Assembly (NCBI RefSeq): GCF_009932725.1 | Contig: NZ_BLJU01000002.1 | Location: 186,001 to 250,000 of the forward strand | From: Pseudomonas yangonensis | Lineage (GTDB): Bacteria > Pseudomonadota > Gammaproteobacteria > Pseudomonadales > Pseudomonadaceae | DNA length: 64,000 nt | Reading direction: 5' to 3' | Part shown: positions 10,283 to 18,783 of the stretch, piece by piece | Layout of the letters: each line of letters begins with the position of its first letter | Position numbering within the stretch: position 1 is the stretch's first letter | Program-made: the position numbers and the translations under genes | Notes under the pieces: model-generated | Seen by the model: the letters and a program-made list of their open reading frames with translations, nothing else | Database searches by the model: none | Told to the model about the DNA's origin: nothing

Positions 10283-11203
10283 TCAGATACCCTGCGGAAT
10301 CTCTTCTCCGCCCAGTGCGGTGAACAGCTCCGGCAGGAACTCCACCAGGGTCATCATCATCAGGATGAAGCTGGCGTCCTGCTGAGCCAGGGCGTCATCG
10401 CCGCCGTCCTGTTCGGCCTGCTCCTGCAGCACGTCTTCGAAACGCAGGCGCTTGATGGTCAGCTTGTCGTCGAGCACGAAGGACAGCTTGTCCTGCCAGG
10501 CCAGCGACAGCTGGGTGACCTGCTTGCCGGTGGAAAGATGCAGCTGGATTTCCTCGCTGGTCAGGTCCTGTCGCTTGCAACGCACCACGCCGCCATCTTC
10601 ATGGGTGTCACGCAGCTCGCACTCATCGAGTACGAAGAAACCTTCGGCGGCGCTCTGATTCTTCAGCCAGTCGGTCAGAGTCGCGGTCGGAGCGATCTTC
10701 ACCGACAACGGGCGTACCGGCAGCGAGCCGATGGCCTCACGCAGGGTGGACAGCAGGTCTTCGGCCTTCTTGGCGCTGGCGCTGTCGACCAGGATCAGGC
10801 CCTGCTTCGGCGCGATGGCGGCGAAGGTGCCGGATTTGCGGATGAAGGCGCGCGGCAGGAAGGTCTGGACGATCTCATCCTTGATCTGGTCGCGCTCCTT
10901 CTTGTAGACCTTGCGCATCTGCGTGTTTTCAATCTCGTCGACCTTTTCCTTCAGCGCGTCGCGCACCACCGAGCCGGGCAGAATGCGCTCTTCCTTGCGT
11001 GCACCGATCAGCAGGAAGTCGCCGCTGACGTGCACCAGCGGCGCATCGGCGCCCTTGCCGAAGGGGGCGGTGAAACCGTAGGTGGTCAGTTCCTGGCTGG
11101 CGCAGGGGCGTGCCGGTTTGCTGGCCAGTGCGGTCTCCAGCGCTTCGGCGTCGAAAGGGATGTCCTGGGTGAGGCGGTAGACCAGCAGGTTACGAAACCA
11201 CAT
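10283..11203 (-). CDS. rdgC: Recombination-associated protein RdgC
   Basis: RdgC is a ring-shaped, nucleoid-associated DNA-binding protein that restrains RecA. The 306-residue product has the conserved start [12 protein letters not shown], the [10 protein letters not shown] region near residues 85-95 and the [10 protein letters not shown] block. The family length is about 300. The frame is open to 11464, but the ATG at 11201-11203 gives the standard N-terminus, with GGAGAG upstream; an in-frame ATG 18 bases earlier is possible. Gene order onward (FKBP protein, small HTH gene, EAL protein, prc) follows what I recall from P. aeruginosa. Confidence 0.93.
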   Translation of the reverse strand: MWFRNLLVYRLTQDIPFDAEALETALASKPARPCASQELTTYGFTAPFGKGADAPLVHVSGDFLLIGARKEERILPGSVVRDALKEKVDEIENTQMRKVYKKERDQIKDEIVQTFLPRAFIRKSGTFAAIAPKQGLILVDSASAKKAEDLLSTLREAIGSLPVRPLSVKIAPTATLTDWLKNQSAAEGFFVLDECELRDTHEDGGVVRCKRQDLTSEEIQLHLSTGKQVTQLSLAWQDKLSFVLDDKLTIKRLRFEDVLQEQAEQDGGDDALAQQDASFILMMMTLVEFLPELFTALGGEEIPQGI

Positions 11204-11457
11204 GAGCGGGTGACTCTCCATTGATGAGGTAAGTCGCGGGGTGGCGCCATCGATAGGCTTCCACCTTGGGAAAGCCGGCGCGTAGCGACGGATGAAGGGG
11301 GCGGGCGAGCAACGGTGAGCTGATCGGTCCGCCGACACAGAGCGCGCATTATTCTCTGCTGACGAGCTCAGGCCAACCCTGACCACGGTGTGTCGCGAAA
11401 ATTCGCAGGTATCACCTAAGTTCTTGCTGCTGCGGTATATTTTTTTGCAAAGGGGGC

Positions 11458-11486
11458 TTGCCAAGGTAAGGAACGCTCTCTAGAAT
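11458..11486 (+). promoter_or_regulatory. Sigma70 promoter of the tRNA pair
   Basis: TTGCCA at 11458-11463 and TAGAAT at 11481-11486 are separated by exactly 17 bases. A GC-rich stretch (GCGCCCC) follows the -10, as in stringently controlled stable-RNA promoters. tRNA-Val begins 22 bases downstream. The rest of the 305-base gap from rdgC (11204-11508) shows no gene. Confidence 0.75.
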
Positions 11487-11508
11487 GCGCCCCACTTCGA
11501 GAGCGAAT

Positions 11509-11584
11509 GGGTGGTTAGCTCAGCCGGGAGAGCATCTGCCTTACAAGCAGAGGGTCGGCGGTTCGATCCCGTCACCACCCACCA
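11509..11584 (+). tRNA. tRNA-Val (anticodon UAC)
   Basis: The 76-base cloverleaf has acceptor arms GGGTGGT/ACCACCC, D-loop AGCTCAGCCGGGAGAGC, an anticodon loop CTTACAA and T-arm GGTTCGATCC. The CCA is encoded at 11582-11584. Confidence 0.96.
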
Positions 11585-11599
11585 ATCTCGCAGTTACGC

Positions 11600-11676
11600 G
11601 CAGCGGTAGTTCAGTCGGTTAGAATACCGGCCTGTCACGCCGGGGGTCGCGGGTTCGAGTCCCGTCCGCTGCGCCA
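11600..11676 (+). tRNA. tRNA-Asp (anticodon GUC)
   Basis: The 77-base cloverleaf has acceptor arms GCAGCGG/CCGCTGC, an anticodon loop CTGTCAC and T-arm GGTTCGAGTCC, with an encoded CCA. It lies 15 bases after tRNA-Val, so the two share one transcript. Confidence 0.96.
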
Positions 11677-11863
11677 TTCTTCTCCTCGCTTCATCCCCTC
11701 CTGTGACAACGCCTCGGCATTCGCCGAAATCTTCGAAAAAATCCTTTGCTCGCCTGAACTTATGCGCATTGCTCGGCTCCTATGCCGTAGCCAGTGATCG
11801 CGGCGTACTGCTAAGCTCGCGCTTTCACTCGACGGCCTTCGGGCGCATCTACAAGGAACAAGC

Positions 11864-12580
11864 ATGAAACAGCATCGTTTGGCGGCGGCGGTTGCCCTGG
11901 TAGGCCTGGTGCTTGCCGGTTGCGATTCGCAAACCAGCGAAGTCGAACTCAAGAGCCCGGCGCAGAAAGCCTCCTACGGCATCGGCCTGAACATGGGTCG
12001 CAGCCTCTCCGAAGAGGGCATGGACGATCTGGATTCCAAGGCTGTCGCCCAGGGCATCGAGGACGCGCTGGCGAAGAAGGAGCCGCGCATCAAGGACGAA
12101 GACATGATCGAAGCCTTCTCCTTCCTGCAGAACCGTGCCGAAGAGCGCATGACTGCGCTGAACAAGGAAGCTGCCGAAGCCGGCAAGAAATTCCTCGAAG
12201 AGAACGGCAAGCGTGAAGGTGTGGTCACCACCGCTTCCGGTCTGCAATACGAAGTGATCAAGAAGACCGACGGCGCGCAGCCCAAGGAAAGCGACGTGGT
12301 GACCGTTCACTACGAAGGCAAGCTGACCGATGGCAGCGTGTTCGACAGCTCCGTCGCACGCGGCAGCCCCATCGATCTGCCGGTTGGCGGCGTGATTCCG
12401 GGTTGGGTCGAGGGCCTGCAACTGATGCACGTGGGTGAGAAGTACAAGCTGTACATCCCCAGCGAGCTGGCTTATGGCGAGCAGAGCCCGTCTCCGGCCA
12501 TTCCCGCCAACTCGGTGCTGGTGTTCGATCTGGAGCTGATCGGCATCAAGGATCAGGCTGCCGAGCCGACCGAAGAGTAA
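11864..12580 (+). CDS. FKBP-type peptidyl-prolyl isomerase lipoprotein (Mip/FkpA-like)
   Basis: This periplasmic, lipid-anchored proline isomerase and chaperone has a lipoprotein signal peptide with lipobox LAGC (Cys20). An N-terminal FKBP_N dimerisation helix region follows (about 30-125), then the FKBP domain (about 135-228) with VTVHYEGKLTDGSVFDSS, GVIPGWVEGLQLM and YIPSELAYG. It is 238 residues long and is followed by a strong terminator. It stands just after the tRNA pair and in the neighbourhood where P. aeruginosa has PA3262, as I recall. Confidence 0.9.
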   Translation: MKQHRLAAAVALVGLVLAGCDSQTSEVELKSPAQKASYGIGLNMGRSLSEEGMDDLDSKAVAQGIEDALAKKEPRIKDEDMIEAFSFLQNRAEERMTALNKEAAEAGKKFLEENGKREGVVTTASGLQYEVIKKTDGAQPKESDVVTVHYEGKLTDGSVFDSSVARGSPIDLPVGGVIPGWVEGLQLMHVGEKYKLYIPSELAYGEQSPSPAIPANSVLVFDLELIGIKDQAAEPTEE

Positions 12581-12597
12581 CACCTGGTACTTGCGTA

Positions 12598-12624
12598 CAA
12601 CGCCCCGTCTTGACGGGGCGTTGT
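12598..12624 (+). terminator. Terminator of the FKBP gene
   Basis: An inverted repeat with arms CAACGCCCCGTC and GACGGGGCGTTG and a two-base loop lies 18 bases after the stop codon, followed by a T-rich run. Confidence 0.85.
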
Positions 12625-12837
12625 CGTTTCTGAGGGCTGCCGGGGGTGGAGTGTTACGCTTATGCACATCCTGGGAAACATTCCTAACAACCCCTCGCTA
12701 CAGCTGCGCTGCGTTTGTGTCAATCAGCAACTTGTTGATTTTCATGGATTTTATATGCTGTATAAAAAATATCCGATCTAAGCCGAGGCCCCATGGCACG
12801 GGGCTTTGATAAGCTTGTCGAAAGACTTTGCACAGAT

Positions 12838-12860
12838 TTATCCACAGCTTCGGTGGATAA
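12838..12860. promoter_or_regulatory. Inverted DnaA-box-like pair / hairpin
   Basis: TTATCCAC and GTGGATAA form a perfect eight-base inverted repeat around AGCTTCG. The left arm extends to TTATCCACA, the consensus DnaA box; the right arm differs from the box at one base. The site lies 43 bases upstream of the YkvA-like gene. The rest of the gap from 12625 has an AT-rich stretch (12740-12775) and a small GCCCC/GGGGC hairpin (12789-12803), but no gene. Confidence 0.5.
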
Positions 12861-12903
12861 GCGAGACAAGCCCAGAAAGTACCTGGCTTGCCGAGGAGGC
12901 CGA

Positions 12904-13347
12904 ATGAGAATTCCGTGGAGACTGACGCGTTACCTGCCGCTGGCTGCCCGCTTTCTCCGTGACGGCAGGTTGCCCGAGCTGATGCGAGCACTGCGCGACA
13001 AGCGTACGCCACAGGGGCAGCGTTTCGCTGCATTCAAGGAGGATGTGCAACTGCTACGCGCACTCAGCCTGGCCTGGTTCAAGGGCGAGTACCGGCAGAT
13101 CAGCAGCCAGGCCCTGCTGATGGTGGTGGCCGCGCTGCTGTACTTCATCGCACCGCTCGATGCCATTCCGGACTGGCTGGTAGGCGTTGGTTTCGTTGAC
13201 GACCTGGCCGTGCTGGCCTGGGTCATGCGCACCTGGCATGGCGAACTGGAGGCCTTCAGGGCCTGGCGTGACCGGCAGAGCCCCGAGCGCATGGCGCTCA
13301 TCGAACAGCTGCCGGCAGCGGAGCGGGTCGATCCGCTGCATTCCTGA
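12904..13347 (+). CDS. YkvA/DUF1232 family membrane protein
   Basis: The 147-residue protein contains the DUF1232 signature: a hydrophobic helix followed by YFIAPLDAIPDWLVGVGFVDDLAVLAWVM (about residues 75-105). The family is small and inner-membrane associated, with unknown function. The ATG at 12904 is preceded by GAGGAG; the open frame extends upstream to 12793 but without a ribosome-binding site. An inverted DnaA-box-like repeat lies just upstream. Confidence 0.78.
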   Translation: MRIPWRLTRYLPLAARFLRDGRLPELMRALRDKRTPQGQRFAAFKEDVQLLRALSLAWFKGEYRQISSQALLMVVAALLYFIAPLDAIPDWLVGVGFVDDLAVLAWVMRTWHGELEAFRAWRDRQSPERMALIEQLPAAERVDPLHS

Positions 13348-13566
13348 AGCCTTCTTCTGTCATTACCAATCCCGTGCGCATCGGCCGGGCAGCCGAGGTT
13401 CCTGCGCTAGTCGCTGATAGGGTTGCCGATTCGCTCGGATGGACGAACCCCTCATCCTGCGACCTTGGCCGCATGGATCACGCCCCAGGCGGCACACGCC
13501 TGTTAAGATGGCCGTATGCAAGGAAGGGGTCGAGGCTGTCGGCCCTGCTTTCCAACGGAGAGACTC

Positions 13567-13890
13567 ATGAGTGTGCAAATCATTGCCCGTGACGGCGAAC
13601 CGGAATACGCGGTGCTGCCCTGGGCCGATTATCAGGCCTTGTTGCTGGCCGCGGGGCGTCAGGAGGTTGCCACGACCGTTGCGCCCACACCGGCGCCTGA
13701 AGCCAATCGCGCGCCGCTTGCGCAGTTGCGAGCGCTGCGCGAAGCCAAGGGCCTGAGCCCGGAGGCGCTGGCTCGCAGCGTCGGCATCAGCCCCCATTAT
13801 CTGGCCATGATCGAAAGCGGTGAGCGTCAACCCGATGCGGCCATCCTGCGCTCGCTAGCCTGGGAGTTGGGGCTGGAGGGCTGGTCTTGA
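13567..13890 (+). CDS. Small helix-turn-helix (XRE/Cro) regulator
   Basis: The 107-residue protein has an N-terminal domain resembling antitoxin-type folds (MSVQIIARDGEPEYAVLPWADYQALL). Its C-terminal HTH_3 domain (about 52-105) contains LRALREAKGLSPEALARSVGISPHYLAMIESG. GGAGAG precedes the ATG. It overlaps the next gene by the TTGA junction, so the two are translationally coupled. No toxin-like partner is adjacent, so a housekeeping regulator is more likely than a toxin-antitoxin pair. Confidence 0.72.
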   Translation: MSVQIIARDGEPEYAVLPWADYQALLLAAGRQEVATTVAPTPAPEANRAPLAQLRALREAKGLSPEALARSVGISPHYLAMIESGERQPDAAILRSLAWELGLEGWS

Positions 13891-14252
13891 GCGTACGCAT
13901 CAGTCGCCAACACTGGCAGGCGTTGCTAACCGAGCTGGACGACGCCCGCCGTCAGCGCCATCTGCTCACCTATCGTGCATTGATCGAGCGGCTCGATCTG
14001 CCAACACCGGCCATGCAAACCCTGACTGCCGCGTTGGAGCACCTCGCTGCGCTGGATGCACGTGCCGAGCGACCGCTGCGCAGCGCACTGGTCATCAGTC
14101 AAGGCGCCAGTCGCCTGCCGCGCACCGGGTTCTTCGACTGCGTGACGCGTCTGGGGCGGTTCAGCGGCGCTTCCGACGGCGTGGCGGCAGCATCCTGGCA
14201 TGCGGCAGAGGTGGTGCGGGTGTTCGAATTCGAGTATCCCGCCGATGTCTAG
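13887..14252 (+). CDS. Hypothetical protein coupled to HTH regulator
   Basis: The 121-residue product reads from a TTG at 13887 that overlaps the preceding stop (TTGA). It has an N-terminal helical segment (HWQALLTELDDARRQRHLLTYRALIERLDLPTP) that resembles a small DNA-binding or four-helix domain, then a more variable region with a possible beta segment (SALVISQG). I do not recognise the family. Its stop overlaps the start of the Sel1 gene, so three genes form one compact operon. Confidence 0.6.
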   Translation: MSVRISRQHWQALLTELDDARRQRHLLTYRALIERLDLPTPAMQTLTAALEHLAALDARAERPLRSALVISQGASRLPRTGFFDCVTRLGRFSGASDGVAAASWHAAEVVRVFEFEYPADV

Positions 14253-14730
14253 ATGGCTCTGGCAGGCCCGAGCGCGGCTGGGGTACTGGCTGGCACGGCG
14301 CCTGTTTCACTGGCCAGCGGCATTGCGTCAGCCGCATCTGTGGCAGTGGATGCAGGGGCAGTACGGGCGTATGGCCAACCTGGGTGACACTTCGGCACAG
14401 AGTTTCTATGGCCATATCCTGCTGTTTCGCGGTCATGGCCTTGGCGCGCGCGAGGAAGGGCTGAGGCTGTTGCGTCTGGCAGCCAATGGCGGCGATGGCA
14501 AGGCTGCCTACCAGCTGGGTGTACAGGCGCTGAAGGGCGATACCCGGCTAGCGCCGGATGCCGTGCAGGCCGTGCGCTGGTGGGAAATGGCCGTGGCTGC
14601 CGGCCACCCGCTGGCAGCTGGCCGCCTGAGCCAGCTCTATCGTGAGGGCGCTCCGGGTTTGCAAGCTGACCCTCAGGCTGCCGAGCGCTACGCCACCATG
14701 GCGGACGGGGAAGGCCGCTCAGGCCGCTGA
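14245..14730 (+). CDS. Sel1-repeat protein
   Basis: The 161-residue product starts MSRWLWQARARLGYWLARR and contains two or three Sel1-like repeats (about 45-150), including EGLRLLRLAANGGDGKAAYQLGVQALKG and AVRWWEMAVAAGHPLAAGRLSQLY. Such solenoids mediate protein contacts. The first 25 residues are basic and hydrophobic, so they may contact the membrane. The start lies inside the upstream gene (overlap 14245-14252). It converges with the EAL protein, the two stops overlapping at 14719-14730. Confidence 0.75.
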   Translation: MSRWLWQARARLGYWLARRLFHWPAALRQPHLWQWMQGQYGRMANLGDTSAQSFYGHILLFRGHGLGAREEGLRLLRLAANGGDGKAAYQLGVQALKGDTRLAPDAVQAVRWWEMAVAAGHPLAAGRLSQLYREGAPGLQADPQAAERYATMADGEGRSGR

Positions 14731-16473
14731 GCCCTCCAGAATATGCAGGCTGTAGCCAGGCACTGCCTTTGCGTGGCGCTTGGCCTCGGAAGCCAGTTCT
14801 GCCAGGCGTGATGCATCGAGCTGCGCGCAGTCTGTCGTTCTTACGTGTACGACGCCGATCGAAAGTGACAGCAGCGCATATTCCTGGCGCTGGCCATGGC
14901 GGTTGTGGGCGATGAAACAGCCAGCCTGAAGGTGTTCCTCGCGGTAGAAGCGCCGGCACTGATTCTGGAAATCCTCGATCAGCTTGCCGAGCTTGTCGCG
15001 CCAGTCTGGCGAACCAAGCACCAGCATGAAATCGTCCCCGCCGATATGCCCCACGAAGTCACGCGCCGGATCGACCCGTTCGTTCAGGCACTGCGCCAGA
15101 CACAACAGCACCTCGTCGCCCTTGGCATAGCCGTAGAGATCGTTGAAGGGCTTGAAACTGTCGATATCGACATAGCACACCGCCGCTTCGCGCTGCTGCT
15201 GCAACAAGCGGCTCAGGCACTGCTGGATCGGCACGTTGCCTGGCAGCAGGGTCAGCGGGTTGGCGTGACGCGCCTGCTGCAGCTTCTGCTCGGTGATCAG
15301 CTTGAGCACGTCGATCACCCGTCCCAGGCCAAGATAGCGGCCGTTCTGGATGACGATGAAGTCTTCCTCGATACGCTGGCGTGCGCGGCTGGTGAGCAGG
15401 CGGCTGACCTTTTGCAGCGATTGCGTCAGCTCCACGGCGAGAAAGTCCTGGCTCATCAGGCGGCTTATGGGTTTACGTGCGAACAGATCGGTGGCGAAGG
15501 GCTTGAGCAGCGCTTCGGACAGCGAGTGACGGTGGACGATGCCGACCGGTTGTCGCTGGGCGTCCAGTACCGCCAGGGAGTTGAGGTTGGCCTGGGCGCG
15601 AAATACGTCCAGTACCTCGGCGATGGGCGTGTGCTGGTCGACTGCAAGCTGGTCGTTGAGCAGGGCGCTGAGGTCATGGCTGTCTTCGCTGAGGCTGGCC
15701 TGGTTGCTCTGTACTTGGGGGAGCAACTGACGCGCCTCGCGCGGGGGCTTTTCCTGCGGTCTGCTGAGCAGGTAGCCCTGTACCAGGTCGACGCCCATTT
15801 CCGTCAGTACGGCCAGTTCTTCGGGCAGCTCGATGCCCTCGGCGATCACTTGTGCACGTGAGGCTTCGGCCATTTTCAGGATGGAGCCGACGAACTCGCG
15901 TTTGACCGCGTCCAGGTGGATGCCATCGATGAAGTGGCGGTCGATCTTCACGTAGTCCGGGCGCAGCTCCGACCACAGGCGCAGGCTGGAATAGCCGGCG
16001 CCCAGATCATCCAGGGCGATGGAAAAACCCATGGCGCGGTAATGGTGCAGCGCGTTGTCGAGGAGGGTGAAGTCTTCGGTGGGCGACTGCTCGGTGAGTT
16101 CGATTACCACCTGGCTGGGCGGGATGCCGAATGCCTGCAGCAGTTTCAGGGTGCGCCCGGGCTGATGACTGGGGTCGAGCAGCGATTCCGGTGAGACGTT
16201 GAGAAACAGCTTGCCTTCCAGGCCCAGGGCGCTGAAGCCTTTGCAGGCGCTTTTGCGGCAGGCCATTTCCAGCTCGCTCAGGCGGCCGGCATGGCGGGCC
16301 ACGGCGAACAGGGTCAATGGCGAATGCAAGGGACTGTTGGATGGGCCGCGAGTCAGTGCTTCGTAGCCGAGGATACGCTGTTCGGACAGCGAGACGATGG
16401 GTTGGAACAGGCTGCTGAGGTCGCCGTGAGCGAGGATTTTGCCCAGTGCGCTCAACTGCTCGGTGACGGTCAT
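14719..16473 (-). CDS. EAL-CBS-GGDEF cyclic-di-GMP protein
   Basis: The 584-residue cytosolic protein has an N-terminal EAL phosphodiesterase domain (about 10-255), a CBS pair (about 275-400) and a C-terminal GGDEF-like domain (about 410-580). The EAL residues look intact: YEALTRGP, LFLNVSP, IELTEQSP, ALDDLGAGYSS, VKID, AEGIE and VQGYLLSRP. The GGDEF loop reads GGDDF, a conservative change that may weaken cyclase activity and leave a GTP-sensing role. It therefore probably degrades c-di-GMP, controlled by nucleotides bound to the CBS or GGDDF domains. It lies beside prc, as PA3258 does in P. aeruginosa by my recollection. The ATG at 16473 gives the standard MTVTEQL start. Confidence 0.88.
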   Translation of the reverse strand: MTVTEQLSALGKILAHGDLSSLFQPIVSLSEQRILGYEALTRGPSNSPLHSPLTLFAVARHAGRLSELEMACRKSACKGFSALGLEGKLFLNVSPESLLDPSHQPGRTLKLLQAFGIPPSQVVIELTEQSPTEDFTLLDNALHHYRAMGFSIALDDLGAGYSSLRLWSELRPDYVKIDRHFIDGIHLDAVKREFVGSILKMAEASRAQVIAEGIELPEELAVLTEMGVDLVQGYLLSRPQEKPPREARQLLPQVQSNQASLSEDSHDLSALLNDQLAVDQHTPIAEVLDVFRAQANLNSLAVLDAQRQPVGIVHRHSLSEALLKPFATDLFARKPISRLMSQDFLAVELTQSLQKVSRLLTSRARQRIEEDFIVIQNGRYLGLGRVIDVLKLITEQKLQQARHANPLTLLPGNVPIQQCLSRLLQQQREAAVCYVDIDSFKPFNDLYGYAKGDEVLLCLAQCLNERVDPARDFVGHIGGDDFMLVLGSPDWRDKLGKLIEDFQNQCRRFYREEHLQAGCFIAHNRHGQRQEYALLSLSIGVVHVRTTDCAQLDASRLAELASEAKRHAKAVPGYSLHILEGSAA

Positions 16474-16573
16474 GATGTTCTCGATCTGCCGGAAAACGAA
16501 GGGGCCGGTTCTTAACCGGCCCCTGCATTTCACGACAGTTCGATGACGATTTGATGACGATCCTTGAATCGCC

Positions 16574-18655
16574 TCAATGCAGCGCGAGCGACGGGTTCAG
16601 CCCCAGGTAGTCGAGCAGGATGCGTCCGCTTTCTGCGAGGTAGGCGTCATCTTCCGGTGTGCTTTTGTCGTCGGCCAGTGGCAGCGCGTCTTCGTCTTCC
16701 TTGGCCAGCTCCTTGAGCGGCTCTTCGCCCTTGGCCTGACGACGGTTGTTTTCCAGAGCCAGCTGCTTGGCTTCGACTTCGGCCTGGCGCGCACGACGGG
16801 TCTGCTCGTTGAGGCTGACGGTTTTTTCCTCCATCAGCTTCTTCGCCAGGGTCAGGCGGTCGCGGGTGAAGACGAAGTCCGGGTCCTTGGCCGTGCGCTT
16901 GTCATGGCGAGCCTTGAGCTCGGTCAGGAACGGCTTGATCGGATCCAGCTCGGGCTTGATCGCCGGGCGGATGCTGTCCCAGGGGAGGGCGGCGGGCAGG
17001 GCGCTCTCGCCGATGTCCTTGGTGTCCATGACGTCCGGATAGGTGATGTCGGGAATCACGCCCTGATGCTGGGTGCTCTGGCCGGAAACGCGATAGAACT
17101 TGGCCAGGGTCAGTTTCAGTTCGCCATGGTTGAGCGGCTGAATGGTCTGCACCGTGCCCTTGCCGAAGGTCTGGCCGCCGAGAATCAGCGCGCGGTGATA
17201 ATCCTGCATGGCGCCGGCGAAGATTTCCGAGGCAGAGGCGGACAGGCGGTTGACCAGCACGGCCAGCGGGCCGCTGTAGTAGACGCCCTTGTTTTCGTCG
17301 GCAAGCACGTCGACGCGGCCGTCGGCGTTGCGTACCAAAACGGTGGGGCCCTGTTCGATGAACAGACTGGTCAGCTCGGTGGCTTCCTGCAGCGAACCAC
17401 CGCCGTTGTTGCGCAGGTCGATCACCACGCCATCGACCTTCTCTGCCTGCAGCTCATCGAGCAGGCGTTTGACGTCACGGGTGGTGCTCTTGTAGTTCGG
17501 GTCGCCGGCGCGGAAGGCCTTGAAGTCGAGATAGAAGGCCGGCAGCTCGATGACGCCGAGTTTGTAGTCACGGCCTTCGTGCTTGAGTTCCAGGACCTTT
17601 TTCTTGGCGGCCTGTTCTTCCAGCTTGACCGCTTCGCGGGTGATGGTGACCACCTTGCTGCTCTGGTCGCTGGGCGGATTGCTGGCCGGAATCACTTCCA
17701 GGCGCACGGTGGAGCCTTTCGGGCCACGAATCAGCTTGACCACTTCGTCCAGGCGCCAGCCGATCACATCGACCATTTCATCGTTGCCCTGGGCGACGCC
17801 GACGATCTTGTCGGCCGGCGCGATCTGCTTGCTTTTCTCGGCCGGACCGGCAGGCACCAGACGTACGACCTTGACGTGCTCGTTGTCGCTCTGCAGGACG
17901 GCACCGATGCCTTCGAGCGAGAGACTCATGTTGATGTCGAAGTTTTCCGCGTTATCCGGCGACAGATAGGTGGTGTGCGGATCGTAGGTGGTGGCGAAGG
18001 CATTGATGTAGGCCTGGAACACGTCCTCGCCACGAGTCTGCTTGAGACGCGCCAGCTGGTTCTTGTAGCGCTTGGTCAGCAGCTCCTGAATGTCCTTGGT
18101 TTCCTTGCCGGCGATTTTCAGGCGCAGCACTTCGTCCTTGACGCGTTTGCGCCACAGCTCGTCGAGCTCGGCACGATTCTTGGCCCAGGGGGCTTTCTCG
18201 CGGTCAACCTGCAACTCTTCATCGACGGTGAAGTCGATCTTGTCGACGCCCTTGCCCAGCTCGGCCAGGGCGAAGTTCAGGCGCTCCTCCAGGCGGGTCA
18301 GGTGGCGGCGATAGATGGTGAAACCCGGTTCGAGATCGCCGCTCTTGAGCAGGTCATCGAACTTGGTGCGCCACTGGTTGAATTCGGCAATGTCGGCCGC
18401 AGTGAAATAGCTGCGGGACGGATCGAGCAACTTCAGGTAGTTGTCATAGATCTGAACCGAACGCTCATCGTTGAGTGGCGGCTTGTTGTAGTGGTGGCGG
18501 CGCAGCAGCTCCACTACGTTGAGACTGGCGATCACCTGGTCGCGATCCGGCTGCAGGTAGTCCCAACTGGTCGCTGTGGTGGTCTTGGCCGCCAGCGGCA
18601 GGGCACTGAGGCCGAGAACGAGGGCGAGGGCGGTGCTTGCAAGGGAGCGCTTCAT
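16574..18655 (-). CDS. prc: Carboxy-terminal processing (tail-specific) protease Prc/AlgO
   Basis: This periplasmic serine protease of the S41 family trims C-terminal tails. In P. aeruginosa the homologue AlgO helps to activate AlgU by MucA degradation. The 693-residue product has a signal peptide (MKRSLASTALALVLGLSALPLAA), a PDZ domain (about 225-315) and the S41 core with Ser in NRLSASASEIF and Lys in TFGKGTVQ, plus a long C-terminal helical extension. The frame is open to 18793. The ATG at 18653-18655 is chosen because it gives a clean signal peptide; an ATG at 18688 is possible. It is divergent from the oxidoreductase gene. Confidence 0.92.
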   Translation of the reverse strand: MKRSLASTALALVLGLSALPLAAKTTTATSWDYLQPDRDQVIASLNVVELLRRHHYNKPPLNDERSVQIYDNYLKLLDPSRSYFTAADIAEFNQWRTKFDDLLKSGDLEPGFTIYRRHLTRLEERLNFALAELGKGVDKIDFTVDEELQVDREKAPWAKNRAELDELWRKRVKDEVLRLKIAGKETKDIQELLTKRYKNQLARLKQTRGEDVFQAYINAFATTYDPHTTYLSPDNAENFDINMSLSLEGIGAVLQSDNEHVKVVRLVPAGPAEKSKQIAPADKIVGVAQGNDEMVDVIGWRLDEVVKLIRGPKGSTVRLEVIPASNPPSDQSSKVVTITREAVKLEEQAAKKKVLELKHEGRDYKLGVIELPAFYLDFKAFRAGDPNYKSTTRDVKRLLDELQAEKVDGVVIDLRNNGGGSLQEATELTSLFIEQGPTVLVRNADGRVDVLADENKGVYYSGPLAVLVNRLSASASEIFAGAMQDYHRALILGGQTFGKGTVQTIQPLNHGELKLTLAKFYRVSGQSTQHQGVIPDITYPDVMDTKDIGESALPAALPWDSIRPAIKPELDPIKPFLTELKARHDKRTAKDPDFVFTRDRLTLAKKLMEEKTVSLNEQTRRARQAEVEAKQLALENNRRQAKGEEPLKELAKEDEDALPLADDKSTPEDDAYLAESGRILLDYLGLNPSLALH

Positions 18656-18783
18656 GCTGATTCGACGTAGTGGCAGGTGATAACGCATATTAGGCCGTAT
18701 TTGAGGGCGCCAGGTTCCGTTGGCGCTAGGCGAAAGCCCGGCGGTCAGCGCTGGGCTCGGTTCACTTGCACTATGGAGGCAGC

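Noticed and set aside
13567..14252. Toxin-antitoxin pair
   Set aside because: The HTH gene is coupled to a protein without toxin features, and the pair sits in an apparently conserved housekeeping order.
16577..18670. 697-codon frame opposite prc
   Set aside because: Same reason: fully antisense to a well-supported protease gene.
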